Source of the DNA: an uncultured Desulfovibrio sp.
GTDB taxonomy: Bacteria; Desulfobacterota; Desulfovibrionia; Desulfovibrionales; Desulfovibrionaceae
NCBI GenBank assembly: GCA_947177085.1
Contig: CAMWTD010000049.1
Span: 1-10,535, forward strand
Reading direction: 5' to 3'
DNA length: 10,535 nucleotides
Below the pieces are notes generated by a model. The model saw only the letters and a list, made by a program, of their open reading frames with translations, was not told the origin of the DNA and searched no databases. This document shows, in pieces, positions 1 to 5,578 of the stretch (within the stretch, counting starts at the first letter, position 1; every line of letters starts with the position of its first letter). The position numbers and the translations under genes were made by a program.

Positions 1-14
1 GGTTAAATGAAGGT

Positions 15-40
15 GCGGCCACCGGGGGGACGGTGGCCGC
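15..40. terminator. Perfect 10-bp hairpin, possible terminator of an off-window gene
   Basis: The arms GCGGCCACCG (15-24) and CGGTGGCCGC (31-40) are exact reverse complements around the loop GGGGGA. No T-run follows on the + strand, where the next bases are purine-rich. On the minus strand the stem is followed by ACCTTCATTTAA, a weakly T-rich tail. The structure is certain. Its role as a terminator, for a gene beyond the left edge or for a minus-strand transcript, is a guess. Confidence 0.35.
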
Positions 41-57
41 AGGGAGGGAGGATGTTC

Positions 58-134
58 TGATGGGGGTTCAGAGAGTGTTCTGTAAGGGAGGAAGGTTGGG
101 GGGTAAAATCGCCGCGTCCCTGATGGGGGCTCAG
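58..134 (+). repeat. Direct repeat pair TGATGGGGGYTCAG
   Basis: TGATGGGGGTTCAG occurs at 58-71 and TGATGGGGGCTCAG at 121-134, a 13 of 14 match, 63 bases apart. Each copy can fold into a small hairpin because TGA and TCA flank the G-run (CTGA/TCAG in the first, CCTGA/TCAGG in the second). No known element is recognised. The pair may be fortuitous or may mark binding sites or structured RNA. Confidence 0.4.
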
Positions 135-374
135 GCCGCCGCGGAAATTTGCTTCATGCGCGCCTCGCTGGTCTGCCTATATGTTGACCGCCGGTGGCGG
201 AGAAAAAGAGTTTTGGGGGGTTGCGGGCACATGCCCTGCATCCGCGATATATCTCATCCGGTCTCCGGGCCGCTTGGGCCTTGGTGGGTCCCGGGTTTCT
301 TTCAAGCTCTCTTCAGTTTTTCTCGCGCCCCGTTCCGGTGCGCTCTTGCCCTTTCTTATAGCATCCCGCGTGCC

Positions 375-428
375 AACATTGTTTTTATATTATAACTTAT
401 TGATATTGAATATTTTTTTATTTTTTAT
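375..428. promoter_or_regulatory. AT-rich island with overlapping promoter-like hexamers
   Basis: This stretch is mostly A and T in a region otherwise far richer in G and C. On the + strand TTGATA (400-405) is followed after 17 bases by TTTTAT (423-428), and TTGTTT (379-384) is followed after 17 bases by GATATT (402-407). On the minus strand there is a perfect TATAAT at 394-389 without a good -35 partner. Such islands in GC-rich genomes are often promoters or protein-binding sites. No gene start lies downstream on the + strand before the terminator-like hairpin at 579-600, so a short non-coding transcript is possible but unproven. Confidence 0.35.
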
Positions 429-460
429 CCCCCGTGGGGTTCAGGAACGAGTGGGCGCGT

Positions 461-518
461 TGTATGGTTTTTATACATCTGTACAAAAGGCCTGTAAAAA
501 TATCATCCATGTGTACAG
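461..518. promoter_or_regulatory. Cluster of inverted repeats built on TGTAY/RTACA
   Basis: TGTAT (461-465) pairs with ATACA (473-477), and CTGTACA (479-485) pairs exactly with TGTACAG (512-518). A TGTA at 493-496 can also pair with TACA at 482-485. The clustering just downstream of the AT-rich island suggests operator half-sites for a dimeric regulator, or a folded RNA leader. No regulator can be named. The spacing does not fit the Escherichia coli LexA box. Confidence 0.35.
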
Positions 519-578
519 AAATGAGGCGGCGGGTGGCCGGGCCCTGGCCTCCCCGGGCTTGGGACGCCCTTAAATCAA

Positions 579-611
579 AAGACGCCCCGTGGGGCGTCTT
601 GGTTCTTCTTT
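579..611. terminator. Bidirectional intrinsic terminator behind the zraP-like gene
   Basis: The arms AAGACGCCCC (579-588) and GGGGCGTCTT (591-600) are perfect reverse complements. Read on the minus strand, the stem is followed by TTGATTTA, so with the arm's own T residues it forms a T-tract about 55 bases past the stop codon of the zraP-like gene. That is the expected place for its terminator. Read on the + strand it is followed by GGTTCTTCTTT, a moderate U-tract, so it could also stop transcription arriving from the gene-free region. Confidence 0.75.
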
Positions 612-654
612 AAGAAAAGTGCCTGCCGGCGAAGGCCGGGGGGCCAGCGGCGCT

Positions 655-1206
655 TCAGCGCCCCGCGGGCGCGGAGACGGGCGTTCCGGGAGAGGCCGGG
701 GCTTCGTCGCCGCCAGGATTGAGCCAGTAGCCTTCCTCGGCGATGGGCCCCATGGGCACGCCCACCTCGGTGCGCAACTGGTCGCTGATTTCCTGCAGGC
801 GCTTGCGCAGCCTGTTGCGGAGCATCTGGAGTTCCAGGCCCAAGCGCGGCAGGGTGTCCGTGGGGGTGTCGCTGTCAAAGGCGAGGCCCTCCAGCCGGGC
901 CTTGGTTTCGCGGATGCGCACGCGCAGCACATGCACGTCGGGATGGGCCTCCTGGAGGATCTTCCGCGCCTGCTGCCGCTGCCGGGGAGGCAGCGTCTGG
1001 AGCCACTGGATGACGGAGCGCGTGTAGCGCCCCTCCCGCTCCGGGGAGAGATCGTGGCCGTCAGCCTCATCCGTTGTGCGAGTGGCTTGGGCGGCGCGCG
1101 GCGCGGCCGCGCCGGTGGAGCAGACATCGGGGCAGGTCGCCGCGGCGAGCAGGACGGCCGCAAGGAGCATACATCGGGGGAATGTGGACATGGCGCTATT
1201 CTTCAT
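655..1206 (-). CDS. zraP: Exported ZraP/Spy/CpxP-like periplasmic protein
   Basis: The product (183 residues from this start) is a small exported helical protein. The N-terminus has Lys and Arg followed by the hydrophobic run MLLAAVLLAAAT (residues 13-24), a typical Sec signal, with a likely cleavage site near residues 30-36. The mature part contains LSPERE (53-58) and LPPRQRQQARKI (72-83), which resemble the LTxxQ-type motifs of the Spy/CpxP/ZraP family. It continues in charged amphipathic helices (90-150) and a Pro/Ala-rich tail. ZraP family members are periplasmic chaperone-like proteins, and in enterobacteria ZraP is controlled by ZraSR; the divergent ZraS/ZraR-like genes here support the assignment. 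Histidines are few (51, 88, 92), so strong zinc binding is not evident. The start is uncertain: ATG codons at 1242, 1206 and 1191 are all possible, and none has a good ribosome binding site. I chose 1206 because it gives the most compact signal peptide. Confidence 0.75.
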   Translation of the reverse strand: MKNSAMSTFPRCMLLAAVLLAAATCPDVCSTGAAAPRAAQATRTTDEADGHDLSPEREGRYTRSVIQWLQTLPPRQRQQARKILQEAHPDVHVLRVRIRETKARLEGLAFDSDTPTDTLPRLGLELQMLRNRLRKRLQEISDQLRTEVGVPMGPIAEEGYWLNPGGDEAPASPGTPVSAPAGR

Positions 1207-1207
1207 G

Positions 1208-1225
1208 CGTACCGCGGAAGGTACG
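1208..1225 (-). promoter_or_regulatory. Hairpin abutting the zraP-like start codon
   Basis: CGTACC (1208-1213) and GGTACG (1220-1225) are perfect reverse complements around a six-base loop. In the mRNA of the zraP-like gene this hairpin would end one base before the ATG at 1206, where a ribosome binding site would have to be. It could limit translation from that start, or it may show that translation begins at 1242 or 1191 instead. The structure is seen directly; the role is inference. Confidence 0.35.
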
Positions 1226-1283
1226 GCAAAAGGGAGATTCATTGCGGATGGGGGCCTATGTTATGGCACGGCGGCCCATGGTC

Positions 1284-1313
1284 ATTATAAGTGGTATGCA
1301 AGAAACGTGCGAA
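1284..1313 (-). promoter_or_regulatory. Possible sigma70 promoter overlapping the sigma54 site
   Basis: On the minus strand a perfect TATAAT lies at 1289-1284, preceded by TTCGCA (1313-1308, 4 of 6 to TTGACA) with an 18-base spacer. It overlaps the sigma54 element almost completely, so the two RNA polymerase forms would compete. It could provide basal expression of the zraP-like gene. The -10 is strong and the -35 is weak. Confidence 0.4.
1297..1312 (-). promoter_or_regulatory. Sigma54-type -24/-12 promoter for the zraP-like gene
   Basis: The minus strand reads TCGCACGTTTCTTGCA. Compared with the sigma54 consensus TGGCACG-N4-TTGCW it differs at one defined position: the first G of the -24 GG pair is C. 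The 10-base spacing between the -24 and -12 dinucleotides is exact. The predicted transcript start is near 1286, 80 bases upstream of the ATG at 1206. The neighbouring operon encodes a sigma54-dependent activator, which makes a chance match unlikely. The imperfect -24 element may weaken the promoter. Confidence 0.7.
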
Positions 1314-1342
1314 AATCCGCCCAAAAAGTTGGGCCGCCGAGA

Positions 1343-1371
1343 GTGACAGCAGAAGGGCCCCCGGCTATACT
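1343..1371 (+). promoter_or_regulatory. Sigma70-type promoter of the kinase/regulator operon
   Basis: GTGACA (1343-1348, 5 of 6 to TTGACA) and TATACT (1366-1371, 5 of 6 to TATAAT) are separated by exactly 17 bases. The predicted transcript start is about 1378, which coincides with one of the candidate start codons of the kinase. This promoter points away from the sigma54 site of the divergent gene, so the sensor operon would be made constitutively or autoregulated independently of sigma54. Confidence 0.6.
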
Positions 1372-1377
1372 CCACAC

Positions 1378-2949
1378 ATGAGAGCAGAGCAAGAGGCCGC
1401 GGCCGGCCTTTCGGGCGCGGGCCACATCAGGGACGCCTGGGTCGCCGCGCAGGCCGCGCCGGACGCCGTGCCCGGAGCTGCGGGCGCGTCCGCCGCTTCC
1501 GGACGCAAGGGCCGGCAGGGGAGCGCCCGCATGGTGGTGGGCGCTCCCCCCGCGCGCAACCCCGCGCTTTCCATGCCGCTCGGCTGGATACTCGGGAGCG
1601 CCGCCCTCATCCTCATCCTCGCGGTGGCCCTCGTGACCTATCTCTCCATCCGCCGCAGCGAGGAGGCCATGGCGAACCTGCTCGCCGAGAAGGGCTCCTC
1701 GCTCATCATGGCCTTTGAGAGCTCCCTGCGCACGGGGATGCGCGGCGAGACCGGGGTGCGCCTCCAGGTGCTCCTGGAGGAAATGGCGCGCAGCCCGGAC
1801 ATCGAGTTCGTGGCCGTGACCATGCCGGACGGCACCATCGTGGCCCACAGCGAGCGCACGCGCCTGGGCGAGACCCTGCGCGTCCAGGGCGAGGACGCGG
1901 ACGAGGACAGCATGGCCGAGCTCGCCCCGGCCGACGAGACCCACTGGACCACCATGATGATGGAGGGCCACCGCGTTTTCGTGGTCTACCGCAACTTCCT
2001 GCTCGGGCGCGAGAGCTGGCCCGCGGATTTGCCGCTGCCCGCCATATTCCTCGGGCTCGACGTCTCTCCCTTTGAGATCACGCGCAGCCAGAACCGGAGC
2101 TACGCCACCGCCCTCAGCATCGTGACCTTTCTCATGGGCCTGCTCTGCCTGCTCGCCGTGAGCTTCGCGCAGCGCGCCACGGAATCGCGCCGCCGCCAGT
2201 ACCGCGCCGAGGGCAAGGTGCACGAGCTGGAGGAAGAGGTGCGCCGCCGCGAAAAGCTGGCGGCCATCGGAACCATGGCCGCGGGCGTGGCCCATGAGGT
2301 GCGCAATCCCTTGAGCTCCATCAAGGGCTATGCCACCTATTTCCGCCAGCGCTTCAGCGAGGGCAGCGAGGAGCGCGAGGCCGCCTCCATCATGGTGCGC
2401 GAGGTCAACCGGCTCAACCGCGTCATCACCGACCTGCTCGGGCTTTCGCGGCCGAGCTATGTGAAGCCGGGCTCCGTGGACCTCGGCAGCATCGTGACCC
2501 ATGTGCTGCGCCTCATCCGGCAGAACGCGGCCGAGCGGCATGTGGACATCGTCTGCCGCACCTCGCGCCGCGTGCCCAAGGTCTATGTGGACATGGAGCG
2601 GCTCGGGCAGGCCCTGCTCAACCTCTGCCTCAACGCGCTGGACGCCATGCCGGAGGGCGGCACGCTGACCATCGCCATCGCCCGCGCGAAGAACAGCGTC
2701 TGCCTCATGGTGCGCGACACGGGCACGGGCATGTCGGCCGACACGCTGGACCACATCTTTGACCCGTATTTCACCACCAAGGGCAGCGGCACGGGCCTCG
2801 GGCTCCCGCTCGTGCACAAGCTCGTCACGGCCCACGGGGGCCGCATCAGCGTAAGCTCGCGCGAGGCCAAGGCCGGGAGGCCCGGGGAGACCATCTTCCG
2901 TATCTGGCTGCCGCTGGCCCCGGAAGAGGAGCATGTGAGCGGCCGCTAG
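1378..2949 (+). CDS. zraS: ZraS-like membrane sensor histidine kinase
   Basis: Inner-membrane kinase of 523 residues from this start. A first membrane segment (about 67-89) and a second (about 243-265) enclose a roughly 150-residue periplasmic sensor region containing a PAS-like stretch (VTMPDGTIVAHSE, 147-159). After a coiled linker (about 270-295) come the dimerisation/phosphoacceptor helix with VAHEVRNPL (His306), the N box with Asn419, the G1 box DTGTGM (447-452), the F-box FDPYF (461-465) and GSGTGLGL (469-476). All catalytic motifs are intact. It would autophosphorylate and pass phosphate to the adjacent regulator. The layout fits the ZraS/HydH group. The start is open. ATG 1378 keeps an Ala/Gly-rich, GC3-rich 51-residue extension but has no Shine-Dalgarno site and sits at the predicted transcript start. 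ATG 1531 has GGGGAG seven bases upstream and begins shortly before the first membrane segment. The signal sensed is unknown; zinc or envelope stress is inferred from the family. Confidence 0.9.
   Translation: MRAEQEAAAGLSGAGHIRDAWVAAQAAPDAVPGAAGASAASGRKGRQGSARMVVGAPPARNPALSMPLGWILGSAALILILAVALVTYLSIRRSEEAMANLLAEKGSSLIMAFESSLRTGMRGETGVRLQVLLEEMARSPDIEFVAVTMPDGTIVAHSERTRLGETLRVQGEDADEDSMAELAPADETHWTTMMMEGHRVFVVYRNFLLGRESWPADLPLPAIFLGLDVSPFEITRSQNRSYATALSIVTFLMGLLCLLAVSFAQRATESRRRQYRAEGKVHELEEEVRRREKLAAIGTMAAGVAHEVRNPLSSIKGYATYFRQRFSEGSEEREAASIMVREVNRLNRVITDLLGLSRPSYVKPGSVDLGSIVTHVLRLIRQNAAERHVDIVCRTSRRVPKVYVDMERLGQALLNLCLNALDAMPEGGTLTIAIARAKNSVCLMVRDTGTGMSADTLDHIFDPYFTTKGSGTGLGLPLVHKLVTAHGGRISVSSREAKAGRPGETIFRIWLPLAPEEEHVSGR
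1518..1533 (+). promoter_or_regulatory. Ribosome binding site supporting an internal kinase start
   Basis: GGGGAG (1518-1523) lies seven bases before ATG 1531, which is in frame with the kinase. It is the only good Shine-Dalgarno match near any candidate start. If used, the protein is 472 residues and the mRNA has a leader of about 150 bases. Confidence 0.5.
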
Positions 2950-2995
2950 GGGGCGGCGCGGTTCTTTTTTGTGGATATGGCCCGCAACGCGGCAG

Positions 2996-3010
2996 AAGGA
3001 GGATGGCTTG
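2996..3010 (+). promoter_or_regulatory. Strong Shine-Dalgarno fixing a TTG start for the activator
   Basis: AAGGAGG (2996-3002) is followed after five bases by TTG at 3008, in frame with the receiver domain. An ATG at 3003 touches the Shine-Dalgarno sequence but is out of frame and too close. The in-frame TTG at 2969 has no binding site. The protein therefore begins MASSILVVDDDD, as receiver domains usually do. Confidence 0.75.
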
Positions 3011-4378
3011 GCAAGCTCCATTCTTGTGGTCGATGATGACGACGCCCACCGCAGCATGCTTCGGACCATGCTGCGCTCCTGGGGTTTTACCGTCGAGGAG
3101 GCCACGGACGGCGACGAGGCGGTGGAGCGCGTGCGAGAGCGCGCCTTCGACGCGGTGCTCTCGGACGTGCGCATGGCCCGCATGGACGGCATCCACGCGC
3201 TGAAGGCCATGCTGGAATACAATCCGGCACTCCCCGTGGTGCTGATGACCGCCTATTCCTCGGTGGAGACGGCGGTGGACGCCCTGCGCCTCGGGGCGTA
3301 CGACTATCTCGTCAAGCCGCTGGATTTCGACCTCTTGCGCGAAACGCTGGAGCAGGCCATCGAGCGCTCGCAGCACAGCGTGGAAAACCGCGAGCTCAGA
3401 CGCCAGCTCACCGAGGCCGCGTCGAGCCAGGAAATCATCGGCAGGAGCGACCAGCTCAAGCGGATGCTCGGCTTCATCGAGACTGTGGCCCCCACCGAGG
3501 CCACGGTGCTCATCACCGGGGAGTCGGGCACGGGCAAGGAGCTCGTGGCCCGCGCCCTGCACACGGCGAGCGCCCGGGCCGACAAGCCCCTCGTGACCGT
3601 GAACTGCGCGGCCCTCACCGAGACGCTGCTGGAATCCGAGCTTTTCGGGCACGAGAAGGGCGCCTTCACTGGGGCGGACCGCCGCCGCGAGGGCCGCTTT
3701 GTGCAGGCCAACGGCGGCACGCTCTTCCTGGACGAGATCGGCGAGATGCCGCTCCAGCTCCAGGCCAAGCTCCTGCGGGCGCTCCAGCAGGGGGAGATCC
3801 AGCGCGTGGGCTCCGATGTCCCCATCACTGTCGATGTGCGCGTCATCGCGGCCACCAACCGCAACCTTTTGCGCGAGGCGCAGGAAAAGCGCTTCCGCGA
3901 GGACCTCTTTTTCCGCCTCAATGTCATTTCCATCGAGGTGCCGGCCCTGCGCCAGCGCGGGGACGACATCCCGCTGCTCGCGGCCTACTTCCTCCAGCGC
4001 TTCGCCGAGCGCAACCGCAAGAGCATCAAGGGCTTTTCGCCGCAGGCGCTGGACAGCATGCGCCGCTACCGCTGGCCCGGCAATGTGCGCGAGCTGGAAA
4101 ACGCCGTGGAGCGCGCGGTCATCCTTTGTTGCGGCGACCTCGTGACGCCCGCGGAGCTGCCGGACACCGTGGCCCAGGCCCCGGAACCGGTGGAGGCCCC
4201 GGACACGGCGGAGGCCATTTCGCTGGCCGGCATGGCGCTCGAGGATGTGGAGCGCCTCGCCATCGAGGACACCATGCGCCAGACCGGGGACAACAAGAGC
4301 GAGGCCGCCCGCCGCCTCGGCATCACCCGGGCCACCCTGCACAACAAGCTGCGCAAGTACGGCCTTGAGCAGGATTGA
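3008..4378 (+). CDS. zraR: ZraR-like sigma54-dependent response regulator
   Basis: NtrC-type activator of 456 residues in the standard three-part layout. The receiver domain (about 4-118) has the acidic pocket D9-D12, phosphoacceptor Asp53, Thr81 and Lys103. The AAA+ domain (about 143-380) has Walker A GESGTGKE (171-178), the sigma54-contacting GAFTGA loop (218-223), Walker B TLFLDE (238-243) and WPGNVREL (356-363). The C-terminal Fis-type helix-turn-helix spans about 419-452 (GDNKSEAARRLGI). All key residues are present, so it should hydrolyse ATP and open sigma54 promoters when phosphorylated by the upstream kinase, 58 bases away. The nearest plausible target is the -24/-12 element before the divergent zraP-like gene. 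Enhancer sites could not be identified with confidence. Translation starts at TTG. Confidence 0.95.
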   Translation: MASSILVVDDDDAHRSMLRTMLRSWGFTVEEATDGDEAVERVRERAFDAVLSDVRMARMDGIHALKAMLEYNPALPVVLMTAYSSVETAVDALRLGAYDYLVKPLDFDLLRETLEQAIERSQHSVENRELRRQLTEAASSQEIIGRSDQLKRMLGFIETVAPTEATVLITGESGTGKELVARALHTASARADKPLVTVNCAALTETLLESELFGHEKGAFTGADRRREGRFVQANGGTLFLDEIGEMPLQLQAKLLRALQQGEIQRVGSDVPITVDVRVIAATNRNLLREAQEKRFREDLFFRLNVISIEVPALRQRGDDIPLLAAYFLQRFAERNRKSIKGFSPQALDSMRRYRWPGNVRELENAVERAVILCCGDLVTPAELPDTVAQAPEPVEAPDTAEAISLAGMALEDVERLAIEDTMRQTGDNKSEAARRLGITRATLHNKLRKYGLEQD

Positions 4379-4399
4379 CCTTCTCCCGGTGACGCACGC

Positions 4400-5458
4400 A
4401 TGAGCCGCAGGGTGACGCTCGCGGACGTGAGCCGCAAGACCGGGCTGTCGCAGGCCACGGTGTCCATGATCCTCTCGCGGCGGCCGGACGTCTCCTTCGC
4501 GGAGGAGACAGTGCGCCTCGTGCGCGCCGCCGCCGAGGAACTGGGCTATGCGGCCACGCGCCGCAGGGCCGCGCTCTTCGCGCGGCGCACGGTCATGGTG
4601 GTCTGCCCCTTTATCCGCAACTACTATTATTCCACGGTGGTGCAGGCCCTGCAGAGCGAGGCCGCGGGCATGGAGTGCAATGTCCTCGTCTACACCACGT
4701 ACGGCAATGCCGCCGAGGAGGCGCGCATCTTGCGCGTCATGGCCGAGTCGGACGTGGGCGGGGTCGTCTTTGCCATGATGCCGCAGTCAAGGCAGCTCGT
4801 GCGGCGCATCGCGCGGCAGCTCCCCATCGTGATCATGGCCGACCGCGAGGGCGAGAGCGCGGCCGACTTTGTGGAGCTGCACAATTACGAGGCCGGGGCG
4901 CTGGTGGCGCGGCATCTCGCCGGGCTCGGGCATACGCGCGTCATCTGCATTTCCACGCCGCTCTCCCCGGCCTTTCCGGTGCGGGCCAAGCGCTTCGAGG
5001 GGCTGCGCGACGCCTGGGCCGAACTCTGCCCCGAAGGCAAGGTCTCGCTTTACACGAGCTTTGCGAGCCACGCCCAGGCCCGGGACAATATCCTGCTGGA
5101 GCGCCGCCTCGGCCGCAAGATAACGGCGGCGGTGCTGGAAGAACAGCGCGAGCCCTTCACGGCCATCGTGGCCATCAACGACATGATGGCCTATGGCGCG
5201 CTGGACGCCCTGGCCGAAGCCGGGCTTTCCGTGCCCAGGGACTGCAGCGTCTGCGGCTGCGACAATGACTTTCCCTCCGACCTCGTGGGCGTGAGCCTGA
5301 CGAGCGTGGAGCACTCCATGGCGCGCAACGCCAAGGAGGCCTTCCGGCTCCTCTACAGCCGGATGGCGGGCGGCACGGACGCCACGGAAGTGGCCGCGCG
5401 CCCCAATATCCGGCCGGAGCTCGTGCCCCGCGCCTCCACGGGCGCGCCGCGGACGTGA
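4400..5458 (+). CDS. LacI/GalR-family transcriptional regulator
   Basis: Cytoplasmic DNA-binding regulator of 352 residues, the usual length for the family. The N-terminal helix-turn-helix is clear (VTLADVSRKTGLSQATVSMIL, 5-25), followed by a hinge region (about 45-60) and a periplasmic-binding-protein-like core (about 64-345). Family signatures in the core include FTAIVAINDMMAYGALDAL (253-271), LTSVEHSM (300-307) and RPELVPRAST (338-347). LacI-type proteins usually bind a sugar or related small ligand, which changes operator affinity. The ligand cannot be read from the sequence, and no sugar genes are nearby. The gene starts 21 bases after the sigma54 activator on the same strand without an intervening promoter, so it is probably cotranscribed with the two-component genes. 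The ribosome binding site is weak (GGTGA). Confidence 0.92.
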   Translation: MSRRVTLADVSRKTGLSQATVSMILSRRPDVSFAEETVRLVRAAAEELGYAATRRRAALFARRTVMVVCPFIRNYYYSTVVQALQSEAAGMECNVLVYTTYGNAAEEARILRVMAESDVGGVVFAMMPQSRQLVRRIARQLPIVIMADREGESAADFVELHNYEAGALVARHLAGLGHTRVICISTPLSPAFPVRAKRFEGLRDAWAELCPEGKVSLYTSFASHAQARDNILLERRLGRKITAAVLEEQREPFTAIVAINDMMAYGALDALAEAGLSVPRDCSVCGCDNDFPSDLVGVSLTSVEHSMARNAKEAFRLLYSRMAGGTDATEVAARPNIRPELVPRASTGAPRT

Positions 5459-5479
5459 GGCCCTTCTAAAATTTTCAAT

Positions 5480-5497
5480 GATTTTTCAATAAAAATC
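5480..5497. promoter_or_regulatory. Perfect AT-rich dyad after the LacI-type gene
   Basis: GATTTTT (5480-5486) and AAAAATC (5491-5497) are exact reverse complements around CAAT. TTTTCAAT also occurs just upstream (5472-5479), forming a direct repeat with 5483-5490. The dyad is too AT-rich to be a strong terminator stem. An operator for the adjacent LacI-type protein or a weak 3' structure are alternatives. Confidence 0.35.
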
Positions 5498-5500
5498 TTG

Positions 5501-5519
5501 GCGCGGCCGCGGCCTTTTT
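5501..5519 (+). terminator. Possible terminator of the kinase/regulator/LacI operon
   Basis: The GC-rich palindromic stretch GCGCGGCCGCGGCC (5501-5514) is followed directly by TTTTT, 40-60 bases after the LacI stop codon. The position and U-tract suit an intrinsic terminator. The palindrome can only form a short stem with a tight loop, so this is a weak call. Confidence 0.4.
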
Positions 5520-5578
5520 CTTGCCCCGGGCCGCAAAGCTCGCGTATGCACAAAACGGAACCCGGAGAATGACAGCCC

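Larger units (their letters stand above)
1..578. other. Gene-free region with hairpins, an AT-rich island and dyads
   Basis: I find no convincing gene here. The two + strand open frames (33-395 and 181-573) have no recognisable domain, no good ribosome binding site and erratic codon use unlike the neighbouring genes. The region does contain structure. There is a perfect 10-bp hairpin at 15-40 and a near-identical 14-bp repeat at 58-71 and 121-134. A hairpin with GGGC/GCCC arms lies at 222-240. The AT-rich island at about 375-428 stands out against GC-rich surroundings, and inverted repeats lie at 461-477 and 479-518. The first bases could be the tail of a gene that ends just outside the window, but no coding frame can be tied to them. 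The stretch may hold promoters, a small RNA or regulatory sites; this is inference. Confidence 0.6.

Noticed and set aside
1..180. A riboswitch leader suggested by paired G-rich hairpins
   Set aside because: No conserved riboswitch core (cobalamin, glycine, SAM or cyclic-di-GMP type) could be matched, and no gene follows on either strand at a suitable distance.
479..518. LexA-type operator made of CTGT and ACAG halves
   Set aside because: The halves are far more than eight bases apart, so they do not form the classical 16-base box.
181..573. A 130-codon + strand frame through the AT-rich island
   Set aside because: The translation changes character abruptly from GC-rich to AT-rich codons and matches nothing; it is unlikely to be a gene.
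1264..1280. TGGCACG on the + strand as a second sigma54 -24 element
   Set aside because: The -24 half is perfect, but the -12 position, 10 bases after GG, reads CA and not GC, so no functional element is formed.
589..1290. A 233-codon + strand frame opposite the zraP-like gene
   Set aside because: It starts inside the terminator region, has no binding site or domain, and the minus-strand gene has a signal peptide and family motifs.
1285..3222. A 645-codon minus-strand open frame over the kinase gene
   Set aside because: Low-complexity His/Ala/Gly-rich translation with no family features; antisense shadow of the kinase.
2846..4342. A 498-codon minus-strand open frame over the sigma54 activator
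   Set aside because: Same composition effect; no domains, and the activator on the + strand is beyond doubt.
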